Shown here one piece after another: positions 16,627 to 24,192 of a DNA stretch of 26,388 nucleotides. Source of the stretch: Bacteroidia bacterium (GTDB lineage: Bacteria; Bacteroidota; Bacteroidia; Bacteroidales; Azobacteroidaceae); contig BNTW01000038.1 of NCBI GenBank assembly GCA_025996895.1, positions 1 to 26,388 of the forward strand. The letters are read 5' to 3'. The notes beneath the pieces were generated by a model, which was not told the origin of the DNA, did no database searches, and was given only the letters and a program-made list of their open reading frames with translations. How positions within the stretch are numbered: the stretch's first letter is position 1; every line of letters begins with the position of its first letter. Position numbers and translations under genes: made by a program.

Positions 16627-17805
16627 ATGCGTTCAGGGAAAACATTCAGGTATCTTTTTATCGTTTCGGCGATTATCATTGCCATTGTTTCGGTGTGGGT
16701 AACGAATGTTTTGGTCGATAAATTGAAAGAAGAAGAGCGCAAAAAAATTGAAATCTGGGCGGAATCGGTCGTTTTAAATTCAAGTCTGAATGCGGAAACG
16801 ATAGATCCGGGTGCATTCAACGACTACAACGCCCTGATGACGAAAATTACCGAAGGAAATACAACCATCCCGGTGATTGTAACTTACGATACCGGCGAAG
16901 TGCTGGATTACAAAAATATCCAAGTTCCCGAACAGGGTAGGGACTCGTTTCTGAAAAACAAAATTAAAAAATTTGCAGACAAGCACCATCGTATCGAGGC
17001 CAGGTTGGATGAAAATTTTATTTTGTATGTCTATTACGACGATTCTACGGTGTTGAAGCAACTTCAGTTGTTCCCTTTCGTACAATTGACGGTTGTTTTT
17101 ATTTTCATTATTATTTCCTTTCTGGCGTTGAACAGTACGCAAAAAGCAGAGCAAAACAAAGTATGGGTAGGCTTGTCGAAAGAAACCGCACACCAGTTAG
17201 GTACGCCGATTTCTTCGCTCATGGCATGGGTGGAATATCTGAAAACCAAAGTGTCCGACCCGCATTTGCTCGACGAAATGGACAAAGACGTTGAACGTCT
17301 GAAGACGATTGCCGAGCGTTTTTCCAAAATCGGGTCCAATCCTGAGCCGGAATGGATGGATTTGCAAGAAGCTGTTAATGAAGCGGTTGTCTATATGGGA
17401 CGGCGTATTTCGTCTAAAGTAACGATTTCGACTGCTTTTCCTGCCGAGCCGGTTTGCACGCTAATGAACGAATCGCTTTTTGGCTGGACGATTGAAAACC
17501 TGATAAAGAATGCGGTTGATGCGATGGACGGTCAAGGGGAAATCAAGATACAAGCCTTCCGGAAAGGTAGTAAAATTATTATGGACGTTTCCGACACAGG
17601 CAAAGGCATTCCTAAATCCAAATTCGACGCTGTTTTTCAGCCGGGTTATACGACTAAAAAACGGGGTTGGGGCTTGGGCTTATCATTGGTCAAACGCATT
17701 ATCGAATCTTACCAAAAAGGCAAAATCTACGTTTATAAATCCGAAATAGGCAAAGGCACAACCTTCCGGATAGAATTAAATGCACAATCAGTAAATGAAA
17801 ATTAG
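16627..17805 (+). CDS. Membrane sensor histidine kinase without adjacent response regulator
   Basis: A 392-residue kinase. It has a first membrane helix (about residues 8-28), an extracytoplasmic sensor region of about 115 residues, and a second helix (about 149-168). The HisKA-like segment has phospho-acceptor H189 in SKETAHQLGTPISSL, and the HATPase domain has N-box IENLIKNAVDAM, G1 DVSDTGKGIP and G2 KKRGWGLGLSLVKRI. There is no clear HAMP domain. The periplasmic region contains no recognisable ligand-binding motif. No response regulator lies next to it: it is downstream of speA-xth, and the next gene is a vitamin B6 kinase. The partner must be encoded elsewhere. Such orphan kinases with HQLGTP boxes are common in Bacteroidota. 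Confidence 0.9.
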   Translation: MRSGKTFRYLFIVSAIIIAIVSVWVTNVLVDKLKEEERKKIEIWAESVVLNSSLNAETIDPGAFNDYNALMTKITEGNTTIPVIVTYDTGEVLDYKNIQVPEQGRDSFLKNKIKKFADKHHRIEARLDENFILYVYYDDSTVLKQLQLFPFVQLTVVFIFIIISFLALNSTQKAEQNKVWVGLSKETAHQLGTPISSLMAWVEYLKTKVSDPHLLDEMDKDVERLKTIAERFSKIGSNPEPEWMDLQEAVNEAVVYMGRRISSKVTISTAFPAEPVCTLMNESLFGWTIENLIKNAVDAMDGQGEIKIQAFRKGSKIIMDVSDTGKGIPKSKFDAVFQPGYTTKKRGWGLGLSLVKRIIESYQKGKIYVYKSEIGKGTTFRIELNAQSVNEN

Positions 17806-17813
17806 TACCTTTG
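17806..17813 (+). promoter_or_regulatory. Candidate -7 element for the pyridoxal kinase gene
   Basis: TACCTTTG fits TAnnTTTG and begins directly after the histidine kinase stop codon, 27 bp before the next ATG. A matching -33 TTTG is not evident, so the element is moderately supported. It suggests the kinase gene can be transcribed independently. Confidence 0.45.
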
Positions 17814-17840
17814 TCCTCTCATTTTTAATAAGTATAAGCA

Positions 17841-18692
17841 ATGAAAAGATTGAAAAGAGTCGCCGCTATTCACGATATTTCGGGATTCGGCAAGTGTTCA
17901 TTAACGGTAGCTCTGCCCATTCTCTCGGCGGCAGGAATCGAGACGACTATTCTCCCGACGGCAGTGTTATCCACTCACACCGGCGGATTTACCGGTTTCA
18001 CCTATCGCGATTTGACGGAAGATATAGCCCCTATTGCGGCACATTGGAAATCGCTCGACATTCGGTTTGACGCAATTTACACCGGATTTTTAGGTTCTTT
18101 TGAACAATTGGATTTGGTAACGGATTTTTTCAAACAGTTCAAAACGAAGGATAATCTCATTCTGGTTGACCCTGTGATGGCCGACAACGGCGAACTGTAC
18201 AAGATATTTACACCCGAATTTGCGTTGGGTATGCGTAAATTGTGCGAAAAAGCGGACATTATCGTTCCTAACCTGACGGAAGCCGCGTTGCTGATTGGCG
18301 AGCCATATCAGGAAGGTCCTTATACGAAAGCGTATATCGAAACTATTTTAAAGAAATTGAGTGATTTAGGCCCGAAGAAAATTGTTTTGACCGGTGTATT
18401 TTTCAATGACGAAGAATTGGGCGCAGCCACTTACGACGCTGAAACAGGCGAGATTACTTACACGTTAGAAAAACGTATTCCGGGCTATTATCATGGCACA
18501 GGTGATGTGTTTGGATCGGCTTTGTTGTCGGCTTTGCTGAACGATTTCAACTTGAGCGAAGCCGCTGCGATTGCCGTTCGTTTCACCACTTCGTCCATCC
18601 GAAAAACCGCTGAGGCCGGCACAGACATTCGCTTCGGTGTGCATTTTGAACAAACAATACCGGAATTATTGAAGGATTTACGGTTGCAATAA
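17841..18692 (+). CDS. pdxY: Pyridoxal/pyridoxamine kinase (PdxY/PdxK family)
   Basis: A ribokinase-fold kinase that phosphorylates the 5' hydroxyl of B6 vitamers, salvaging pyridoxal 5'-phosphate. The 283-residue product begins RVAAIHDISGFGKCSLTVAL, followed by LPTAVLSTHTGGF, VDPVMADNGELY and IVPNLTEAALLIG. The anion-hole/catalytic motif HGTGDVFGSALLSALL carries D222 as the base. These identify the pyridoxal kinase branch rather than the HMP kinase ThiD. Whether pyridoxal or pyridoxamine is preferred cannot be decided here. PLP is the cofactor of DapL and SpeA encoded upstream, but no co-regulation is visible. The stop lies 3 bp from that of convergent uvrA. Confidence 0.9.
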   Translation: MKRLKRVAAIHDISGFGKCSLTVALPILSAAGIETTILPTAVLSTHTGGFTGFTYRDLTEDIAPIAAHWKSLDIRFDAIYTGFLGSFEQLDLVTDFFKQFKTKDNLILVDPVMADNGELYKIFTPEFALGMRKLCEKADIIVPNLTEAALLIGEPYQEGPYTKAYIETILKKLSDLGPKKIVLTGVFFNDEELGAATYDAETGEITYTLEKRIPGYYHGTGDVFGSALLSALLNDFNLSEAAAIAVRFTTSSIRKTAEAGTDIRFGVHFEQTIPELLKDLRLQ

Positions 18693-18695
18693 AAG

Positions 18696-21524
18696 TTATT
18701 CCAGCTCCGCCTTTAAAAACTCCGCCGTGTATCCTTTCTTCGATTTCACCAATTCTTCGGGAGTGCCTTCAAACAGGATTTCGCCGCCGCCTTTGCCGCC
18801 TTCCGGTCCCATGTCGATGATGTAGTCGGCGCATTTGATGACGTCGAGGTTGTGTTCAATAATAATCATGGTGTTGCCTTTGTCGGTCAAGCGGTTGATG
18901 ACTTCCAACAAAACTTTGATGTCCTCAAAATGCAGGCCGGTGGTCGGCTCGTCTAAGATGTAAAGCGTTTTGCCGGTATCGCGTTTCGAGAGTTCGGTCG
19001 CTAATTTCACTCGCTGGCTTTCCCCGCCAGAAAGGGTGGTAGAGGATTGCCCTAACTTGATGTATCCCAATCCGACATCTTGCAACACTTTGATTTTGTG
19101 ATAGATATGCGGAATATTTTCAAAAAAATCGACGGCTTGATTAATAGTTAGATTTAAAACGTCGGCAATGGATTTGCCTTTGTAGCGGACTTCCAACGTT
19201 TCTCGGTTGTAGCGTTTCCCCTGACATTCTTCGCAAGGAACATAAACGTCCGGCAAAAAGTTCATTTCAATTGTTTTATAGCCGTTTCCGCTACAGACTT
19301 CACAACGTCCGCCTTTCACATTAAACGAAAAGCGTCCGGGTTTGTAACCTCGAATTTTCGATTCCGGCAACTCGACAAACAAGTTGCGAATATCGGAAAA
19401 AATGCCGGTATAAGTGGCCGGATTGGAACGCGGTGTGCGCCCGATAGGTGACTGGTCGACATTCACCACTTTGTCGATGTATTCCAAGCCTTCGACCGAC
19501 TGATAGGGCAAAGGGTCATGTAATGAATGATACAAATGCTGGCTCAATATCGGCTGTAAAGTTTCGTTTATCAATGTGGATTTTCCGCTTCCCGATACGC
19601 CGGTAACACAGATAAATTTCCCCAGTGGAAAACGCACATTTACGTTTTTCAGGTTATTACCCGACGCGCCTTTCAGCACAATGTTTTTTCCGTTGCCTTT
19701 CCGTCGTTTTTTGGGGACAGGAATGGTTTGTTCTCCGGTTAAATAAGAAGCGGTCAGCGTTTTCGTCTGCAACATTTCGCCGGGAGTGCCCGCAAAAACC
19801 ACTTCGCCGCCCAGCCGTCCGGCGCGAGGGCCTAAATCAATGATATAATCGGCGTTCAACATCATTTCTTTGTCGTGTTCTACCACGATAATCGAATTGC
19901 CGGTATCGCGCAGATTTTTAAGGGAATCAATCAGTTTGGCATTGTCGCGCTGGTGCAGGCCGATACTCGGCTCGTCGAGGATATACAGTACATTGACTAA
20001 CTGTGAGCCAATTTGCGTGGCGAGCCGAATGCGCTGGCTTTCCCCGCCGGAAAGTCCGGTCGATGCACGGTTTAACGAAAGATAATCCAAACCGACATCT
20101 AACAGGAATTGCACGCGGTTGCGAATTTCCTTCAAAATTTCGACAGCAATTTTTTGCTGTTGCGGGGATAAACGCTGTTCCAAATCTTTCAACCAAGTCG
20201 ATAGCTCCGACATGTCCCAATTGGAGATTTCGGCAATATTTTTTCCGTCGATAAAATAATGAAGGGCCTCCTTATTCAGGCGTTGCCCTTGACATTCGGG
20301 ACAAACCGATGTGCGGATAAATTGGTCTGCCCATTTTTGTGCCGAAGCCGAAGCATCCGACTCCTGCTGCATGGCAATGTATTTATTTACCCCTTCGAAC
20401 GATAAAAAGTAATTAGAATTACCTAACGCCTCGTTTTTGATATGCAAACGTTCTTCCGTTCCGTTCATGATGTCGTCGATGGCTTCTTCGGGAACGTCTT
20501 TCAACGGCGTTTTCAAATCGATGCCGTATTTCTCCAAGATTGCTTCTACCTGCCAGAAAATCAGTACATTGCGATATTTTCCCAATGGAACGATACCACC
20601 CTGATAAATGCTTAATTCGGGATTAGGAATGATTTTGCGAATATCGATTTGATTGATGTAGCCGAGCCCTTTGCACTTCGGACATGCGCCCTGTGGCGAA
20701 TTGAACGAAAAATTGTGTGGTGCCGGCTCGCTGTACGACAATCCGGTTGTCGGACACATCAGCCGGCGGCTCAAATGGCGAACATTCTCGGTTTCGACGT
20801 CCAAAACCAAAATCAGGCCGTCACCCTGTTTCATGGCCGTCGCCAAACTTTGCTTCACTCGTTTTTCGTCTTTGGTCGTAATCAACAATTTATCGACAAC
20901 CACTTCAATCGAGTGATTTTTGTAACGGTCTAATTTCAATCCGGGCCTGATTTCCTGCAATTCTCCGTCGATACGGACATTCAAAAAGCCTTTTTTCCGC
21001 AACTGTTCAAACAGTTCTTTATAATGTCCTTTGCGGTTGCGGACGACCGGTGCCAACAGGTAAATTTTCTTTCCGGCAAACTGTTCCATGAGCAAAGACA
21101 AAATCTGCTCTTCCGTATATTTGACCATTTTTTCGCCGGTAAGATGCGAATAGGCTTCGCCCGCCCGTGCATATAATAAGCGGAAAAAATCGTAAATTTC
21201 CGTTGTCGTGCCTACCGTTGAGCGCGGACTGCGATTGGTTGTTTTTTGCTCAATCGAAATTACCGGACTTAAACCGGTGATTTTGTCCACATCGGGACGT
21301 TCCAGGTTACCCAGAAAAGCGCGAGCGTATGCCGAAAACGTTTCAATATAACGTCGCTGTCCTTCCGCAAAAATCGTATCGAAAGCCAGCGACGATTTTC
21401 CACTGCCGCTCAATCCGGTAATGACCGTGAATTGATTTCTCGGAATAGTTACATCAATATTTTTGAGGTTATGTACTCGCGCCCCCAATACGCTGATATT
21501 CGCTTCGTCTGAAATCCTACTCAT
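18696..21524 (-). CDS. uvrA: Excinuclease ABC subunit A
   Basis: UvrA is the damage-sensing ATPase of nucleotide excision repair. The 942-residue product has two ABC modules: Walker A GLSGSGKSS (K43) and GVSGSGKST, with signatures LSGGESQRIRL and LSGGESQRVKL, each followed by LDEPSIGLH or LDEPTTGLH. The C-terminal zinc module is complete (CEVC ... CEEC). The first zinc module is not: C257-P-T-T260 stands where a CxxC pair is expected, paired with C281-x2-C284. The gene is the last of three overlapping minus-strand genes; its ATG overlaps the glycosyltransferase stop (ATGA). All other motifs are intact, so it is read as functional UvrA of the UvrA1 type. Confidence 0.97.
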   Translation of the reverse strand: MSRISDEANISVLGARVHNLKNIDVTIPRNQFTVITGLSGSGKSSLAFDTIFAEGQRRYIETFSAYARAFLGNLERPDVDKITGLSPVISIEQKTTNRSPRSTVGTTTEIYDFFRLLYARAGEAYSHLTGEKMVKYTEEQILSLLMEQFAGKKIYLLAPVVRNRKGHYKELFEQLRKKGFLNVRIDGELQEIRPGLKLDRYKNHSIEVVVDKLLITTKDEKRVKQSLATAMKQGDGLILVLDVETENVRHLSRRLMCPTTGLSYSEPAPHNFSFNSPQGACPKCKGLGYINQIDIRKIIPNPELSIYQGGIVPLGKYRNVLIFWQVEAILEKYGIDLKTPLKDVPEEAIDDIMNGTEERLHIKNEALGNSNYFLSFEGVNKYIAMQQESDASASAQKWADQFIRTSVCPECQGQRLNKEALHYFIDGKNIAEISNWDMSELSTWLKDLEQRLSPQQQKIAVEILKEIRNRVQFLLDVGLDYLSLNRASTGLSGGESQRIRLATQIGSQLVNVLYILDEPSIGLHQRDNAKLIDSLKNLRDTGNSIIVVEHDKEMMLNADYIIDLGPRAGRLGGEVVFAGTPGEMLQTKTLTASYLTGEQTIPVPKKRRKGNGKNIVLKGASGNNLKNVNVRFPLGKFICVTGVSGSGKSTLINETLQPILSQHLYHSLHDPLPYQSVEGLEYIDKVVNVDQSPIGRTPRSNPATYTGIFSDIRNLFVELPESKIRGYKPGRFSFNVKGGRCEVCSGNGYKTIEMNFLPDVYVPCEECQGKRYNRETLEVRYKGKSIADVLNLTINQAVDFFENIPHIYHKIKVLQDVGLGYIKLGQSSTTLSGGESQRVKLATELSKRDTGKTLYILDEPTTGLHFEDIKVLLEVINRLTDKGNTMIIIEHNLDVIKCADYIIDMGPEGGKGGGEILFEGTPEELVKSKKGYTAEFLKAELE

Positions 21525-22552
21525 ATCGTTGTAAATAGTTGGCTGAATCGCTTCTTTTTTTGGATATAATATTGCATAATCATACTTTTTCGTAAAATTG
21601 TATCCGGCAATTCGTCGTTCAACGTTAATTTCAAATTTTCTTTGCGAACGGCTATGTAATTTGTTTTCAGTCGCTTGAAATCCCTTCGCGCCTTTCCTAT
21701 TGCCAAAGCGTTTTCAAAATTTCCTTTTAACAAAAAATGCAAAGCTGAAAGATAATCGAGGAAAAAGCGAGCGATCATCACTTTCCGGTAGTAACAGTCG
21801 GGAAGATTTTTATAAATCATCAGCAGATTGTTCCGAAAATTCAAATAGATTTTTTGCGGATTTTCTTTTCCCAATGTTGCACCGCCTACGTGAAATACAA
21901 CCGATTGAGGAAGAACAACCAATTTTTTCCCGCGCGCATTCAACCGCCAGCACAAATCGATTTCCTCCTGGTGAGCAAAAAATTGCGCATCGAAACCGCC
22001 GGCTGCCTTAAACTCCGTCAAGCGGATAAACAAGCAGGCACCGCTTGCCCAAAAAACAGGTTTCGGCTCGTCATATTGTCCGTTATCAGCTTCTATCGTG
22101 TCTAAAACCCGTCCGCGGCAAAAAGGATAACCGTACCCATCGACATATCCGCCACACGCTCCCGCATACTCAAAAAAAGCCGGATTATTATAAGCTAAAA
22201 TCTTGGGTTGCAGGCCAATAATGTTTTTGTGTTCGTCCAAATAATCCATTGCACGATGAAACCAATTTTCGCTCACCTCTACGTCCGAATTGAGTAAAAT
22301 TATCCATTCATGACGTAAGTCGGTCAATGCACGATTGTAGCCTTCGGCAAATCCGTAATTTTTATCTAATGGAATGCGTTGAATATCCGGATAATGCGTT
22401 TCCAAAAACAGCAGTGAATCATCGCTTGAGCCGTTGTCCGCAACAATAATGTCCGCTTCGCCGGCAGGCGTACGTTCCAACAGAGAAGGCAAAAACTTCT
22501 CTAATAACTTGCGTCCATTCCAATTTAATATGACAATTGCCGCTTTCTTCAC
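21521..22552 (-). CDS. Family 2 glycosyltransferase (WbbL-like)
   Basis: A 343-residue GT-A-fold glycosyltransferase. It opens AAIVILNWNGRKLLEKFLPSL, then has the nucleotide-binding ADNGSSDDS, NYGFAEGYNRAL, the metal-site ILLNSDVEV, FWASGACLFIR, and the acceptor-side GFDAQFFAHQEEIDLCWRL, a layout shared with rhamnosyltransferase-like WbbL proteins. The C-terminal about 100 residues are basic and partly hydrophobic, suggesting membrane association. The start is a GTG (22552) that overlaps the acyltransferase stop (GTGA); no ATG precedes the NWNG motif. Its neighbours include a lipid A-type acyltransferase, which favours a role in surface glycolipid assembly, but donor and acceptor are unknown. 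Confidence 0.88.
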   Translation of the reverse strand: MKKAAIVILNWNGRKLLEKFLPSLLERTPAGEADIIVADNGSSDDSLLFLETHYPDIQRIPLDKNYGFAEGYNRALTDLRHEWIILLNSDVEVSENWFHRAMDYLDEHKNIIGLQPKILAYNNPAFFEYAGACGGYVDGYGYPFCRGRVLDTIEADNGQYDEPKPVFWASGACLFIRLTEFKAAGGFDAQFFAHQEEIDLCWRLNARGKKLVVLPQSVVFHVGGATLGKENPQKIYLNFRNNLLMIYKNLPDCYYRKVMIARFFLDYLSALHFLLKGNFENALAIGKARRDFKRLKTNYIAVRKENLKLTLNDELPDTILRKSMIMQYYIQKKKRFSQLFTTI

Positions 22553-23403
22553 TTCGTAATTCGTAATTCATAATTAGCTAACGCTGAACGTTGTTTCGTA
22601 ATTTTTTTGTATTTCCACCGGTTATGCGACCAAAGCCACAATGCGGGATTTCGCAAAATAGTTGTTTCCATTCGGCGCATGTATTGTTCGGAGATTTCAA
22701 ACTTGGGCATTGCTTCAGGATTGTCTGAAATCAACTGCACTTCTCCTTCGTAATAACCTCGTTTCAGTTGCCTTACATCGACATAACAAACAGCTGCATG
22801 CGTTTGAACGGCAATGCGTTCCGGCCCGGTCAAAACCGGCGTATCCTGATTTAAAAAGGTTGTCCAATAATCCAGCTGATTGGCGGAGGGTTTTTGGTCG
22901 GCAACAAATCCCAACAACCACGTCTGTTTGTCACGTTTCATTTGAATAATTTTGCGGTAAATTTCACTTTTGGGGAAATTGACGGAATGAAACCGGCTGC
23001 GCAATTTCAAGAAAAGCCGGTCGGAAACCGGATTTTTCAGCGGACGATAAATCTGCCCAAAAACGTATTGTTCTTTCCGCTTAAACCACAACATCATAGA
23101 CATCACCCATTCCCAATTACCATAATGTCCCATCATCAAAATCACTGATTGTCCTTTAGCCAACAGCTCGTCGATAATTTCGGTATTTTTAAAAACGAAA
23201 CGCTTTTTCATTTCTTCGTCGGAAAGATAAATCAATTGCAACGTTTCCAAAAAACTATCGCAAAAATACCGGTAAAAATCCTTTTCGATTTTCAACCGTT
23301 CCGCTTCCGTTTTTTCAGGAAAAGCCTGCAAAATATTATGTCGCACCAACTTACGCCGGTAACGAACGACGTAATAAACAATATAATACAATTCTCTACC
23401 CAT
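22549..23403 (-). CDS. Lipid A acyltransferase-family protein (LpxL/HtrB-like), short N-terminus
   Basis: A 284-residue member of the lysophospholipid/lipid A late acyltransferase family, which transfers acyl chains onto lipid A precursors at the inner membrane. The catalytic H-x4-E is H93-E98 in MMGHYGNWEW. Further marks are YRPLKNPVSDRLF, LLGFVADQKP, and the closing ALWLWSHNRWKYKK. Family members I recall carry about 30 additional N-terminal residues forming a membrane helix; here the protein begins almost at the YRRKLVRHNI segment. Upstream in the same frame is a TAA, preceded by a six-codon mini frame (ATG at 23430). The last residues NYELRITK are encoded by a tandem heptamer. Possibly functional, possibly damaged at its start. 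Confidence 0.82.
   Translation of the reverse strand: MGRELYYIVYYVVRYRRKLVRHNILQAFPEKTEAERLKIEKDFYRYFCDSFLETLQLIYLSDEEMKKRFVFKNTEIIDELLAKGQSVILMMGHYGNWEWVMSMMLWFKRKEQYVFGQIYRPLKNPVSDRLFLKLRSRFHSVNFPKSEIYRKIIQMKRDKQTWLLGFVADQKPSANQLDYWTTFLNQDTPVLTGPERIAVQTHAAVCYVDVRQLKRGYYEGEVQLISDNPEAMPKFEISEQYMRRMETTILRNPALWLWSHNRWKYKKITKQRSALANYELRITK
22555..22575. repeat. Three tandem heptamers (CGTAATT, CGTAATT, CATAATT)
   Basis: Three 7-bp units in direct tandem encode the last residues of the acyltransferase on the minus strand, just before its TGA and the GTG start of the glycosyltransferase. Because seven is not a multiple of three, any change in copy number would shift the reading frame at the junction. 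Confidence 0.7.
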
Positions 23404-23435
23404 TAATGATTAACGCTGTGTGTCGATCATACGTG

Positions 23436-23443
23436 CAAAGATA
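23436..23443 (-). promoter_or_regulatory. Candidate -7 element for the acyltransferase-glycosyltransferase-uvrA operon
   Basis: On the minus strand the bases read TATCTTTG, a TAnnTTTG match, 33 bp upstream of the acyltransferase ATG. The transcript would start near 23430, which rules out a much longer N-terminus from this promoter. A good -33 box is not seen. Confidence 0.5.
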
Positions 23444-23714
23444 CAACAAAATCTTATTATTCTTTCATATCGCGTATAATTTCATGCAATTCACGACAGG
23501 GGACTATGCACGATAATAAATATCAAGGGGAATGCTTTGGGCGGCTCGGTGAAGATACAAATCTATGTTAGAATGTACAAAACTCCGTTTTGTTGTCAGC
23601 CGGAGGCCAACTTTTTAAACGACGTAGGCAAAGCCTATGCCGAACATATTCGCTTGATTTTCAAAAAATTACGACAAACATAGAGGCAAAACCATATATT
23701 TTAGACTTAATCGA

Positions 23715-23752
23715 AAACCATCGGCTCTACACTTTTGCGAAGCCGACGGTTT
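23715..23752 (-). terminator. Inverted repeat downstream of the lipoprotein gene
   Basis: Arms AAACCATCGGCT (23715-23726) and AGCCGACGGTTT (23741-23752) pair over 12 bp with a single non-Watson-Crick position and a 14-nt loop. On the minus strand the hairpin sits 8 bp after the lipoprotein stop and is followed by TTTTCG, as in an intrinsic terminator. It would end the RHS-lipoprotein transcript. Confidence 0.6.
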
Positions 23753-23760
23753 CTAATCAC

Positions 23761-24189
23761 TTATTCTTCCGGCGGATAAATCACCGTCCAATTCATGCGT
23801 TGCAAATCTTCCAATGTTAAACGATAGCAATGCAGTATCGGAACATATTTACGGATAGTATCACAGGGGTTGTTCCAATTTTTTTTATAAACTTCCCTAT
23901 CCATAACCAAAAACTGTATGTATGGAATTGCCCTAAAATCTTCTTCCCATCCGGAATCATTCAGACTGGGAAAATTACATAAAGAATCGGCAGGAATACC
24001 TACAGCTCCCATTCTACATTGAAACACAGTATCTGTATCTGTAATATGTCCTGACCAAAAATCCTGACAGGAAATATCTTTTTTGGATTTATTAAAAAAG
24101 GTAATGTAACGATGTCCTTCTTCATTATTCGGACATCCACATAATAGCATAGATGCGATAATCAATAATATTATTTTAACCTGTTTCAT
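23761..24189 (-). CDS. Small lipoprotein, function unknown, partner of the RHS gene
   Basis: A 142-residue protein with a classic lipoprotein signal: basic MKQVK, hydrophobic core, and lipobox LCGC with C19 as the acylated cysteine. The mature part (ITFFNKSKKDISCQDFW ... IPYIQFLVMDREVYKKNW ... CDTIRKYVPILHCYRLTLEDL) resembles small hypothetical lipoproteins I recall from Bacteroides-type genomes, with no catalytic motif. Several cysteines besides C19 could form disulfides in the periplasm. It starts 3 bp after the RHS stop and ends at a hairpin terminator, so the two genes form a unit. An immunity or accessory role toward the RHS tip is an inference from position only. Confidence 0.75.
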   Translation of the reverse strand: MKQVKIILLIIASMLLCGCPNNEEGHRYITFFNKSKKDISCQDFWSGHITDTDTVFQCRMGAVGIPADSLCNFPSLNDSGWEEDFRAIPYIQFLVMDREVYKKNWNNPCDTIRKYVPILHCYRLTLEDLQRMNWTVIYPPEE

Positions 24190-24192
24190 ATT

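Larger units (their letters stand above)
23404..23760. other. Non-genic spacer with hairpins and a short open frame
   Basis: This 357-bp gap holds the -7 element above, a 7-bp hairpin (ACAAAAC/GTTTTGT, 23577-23593), a second hairpin TAGGC-AAA-GCCTA (23625-23637), and the terminator-like repeat at 23715-23752. One plus-strand frame is open from 23480 to the TAG at 23681-23683, with an ATG at 23573 and a protein-like run CQPEANFLNDVGKAYAEHIR. The combination looks like a dispersed intergenic repeat or a decayed gene end rather than an active gene. No match is recognised. Confidence 0.4.

Noticed and set aside
22549..23403. Calling the acyltransferase a pseudogene
   Set aside because: The catalytic H-x4-E and all downstream blocks are intact, and translation coupling to the next gene is preserved; only the N-terminus is short.
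23573..23683. Calling the 36-codon plus-strand frame a gene
   Set aside because: No promoter fits, it contains hairpins and has no recognised family; kept only as an observation.
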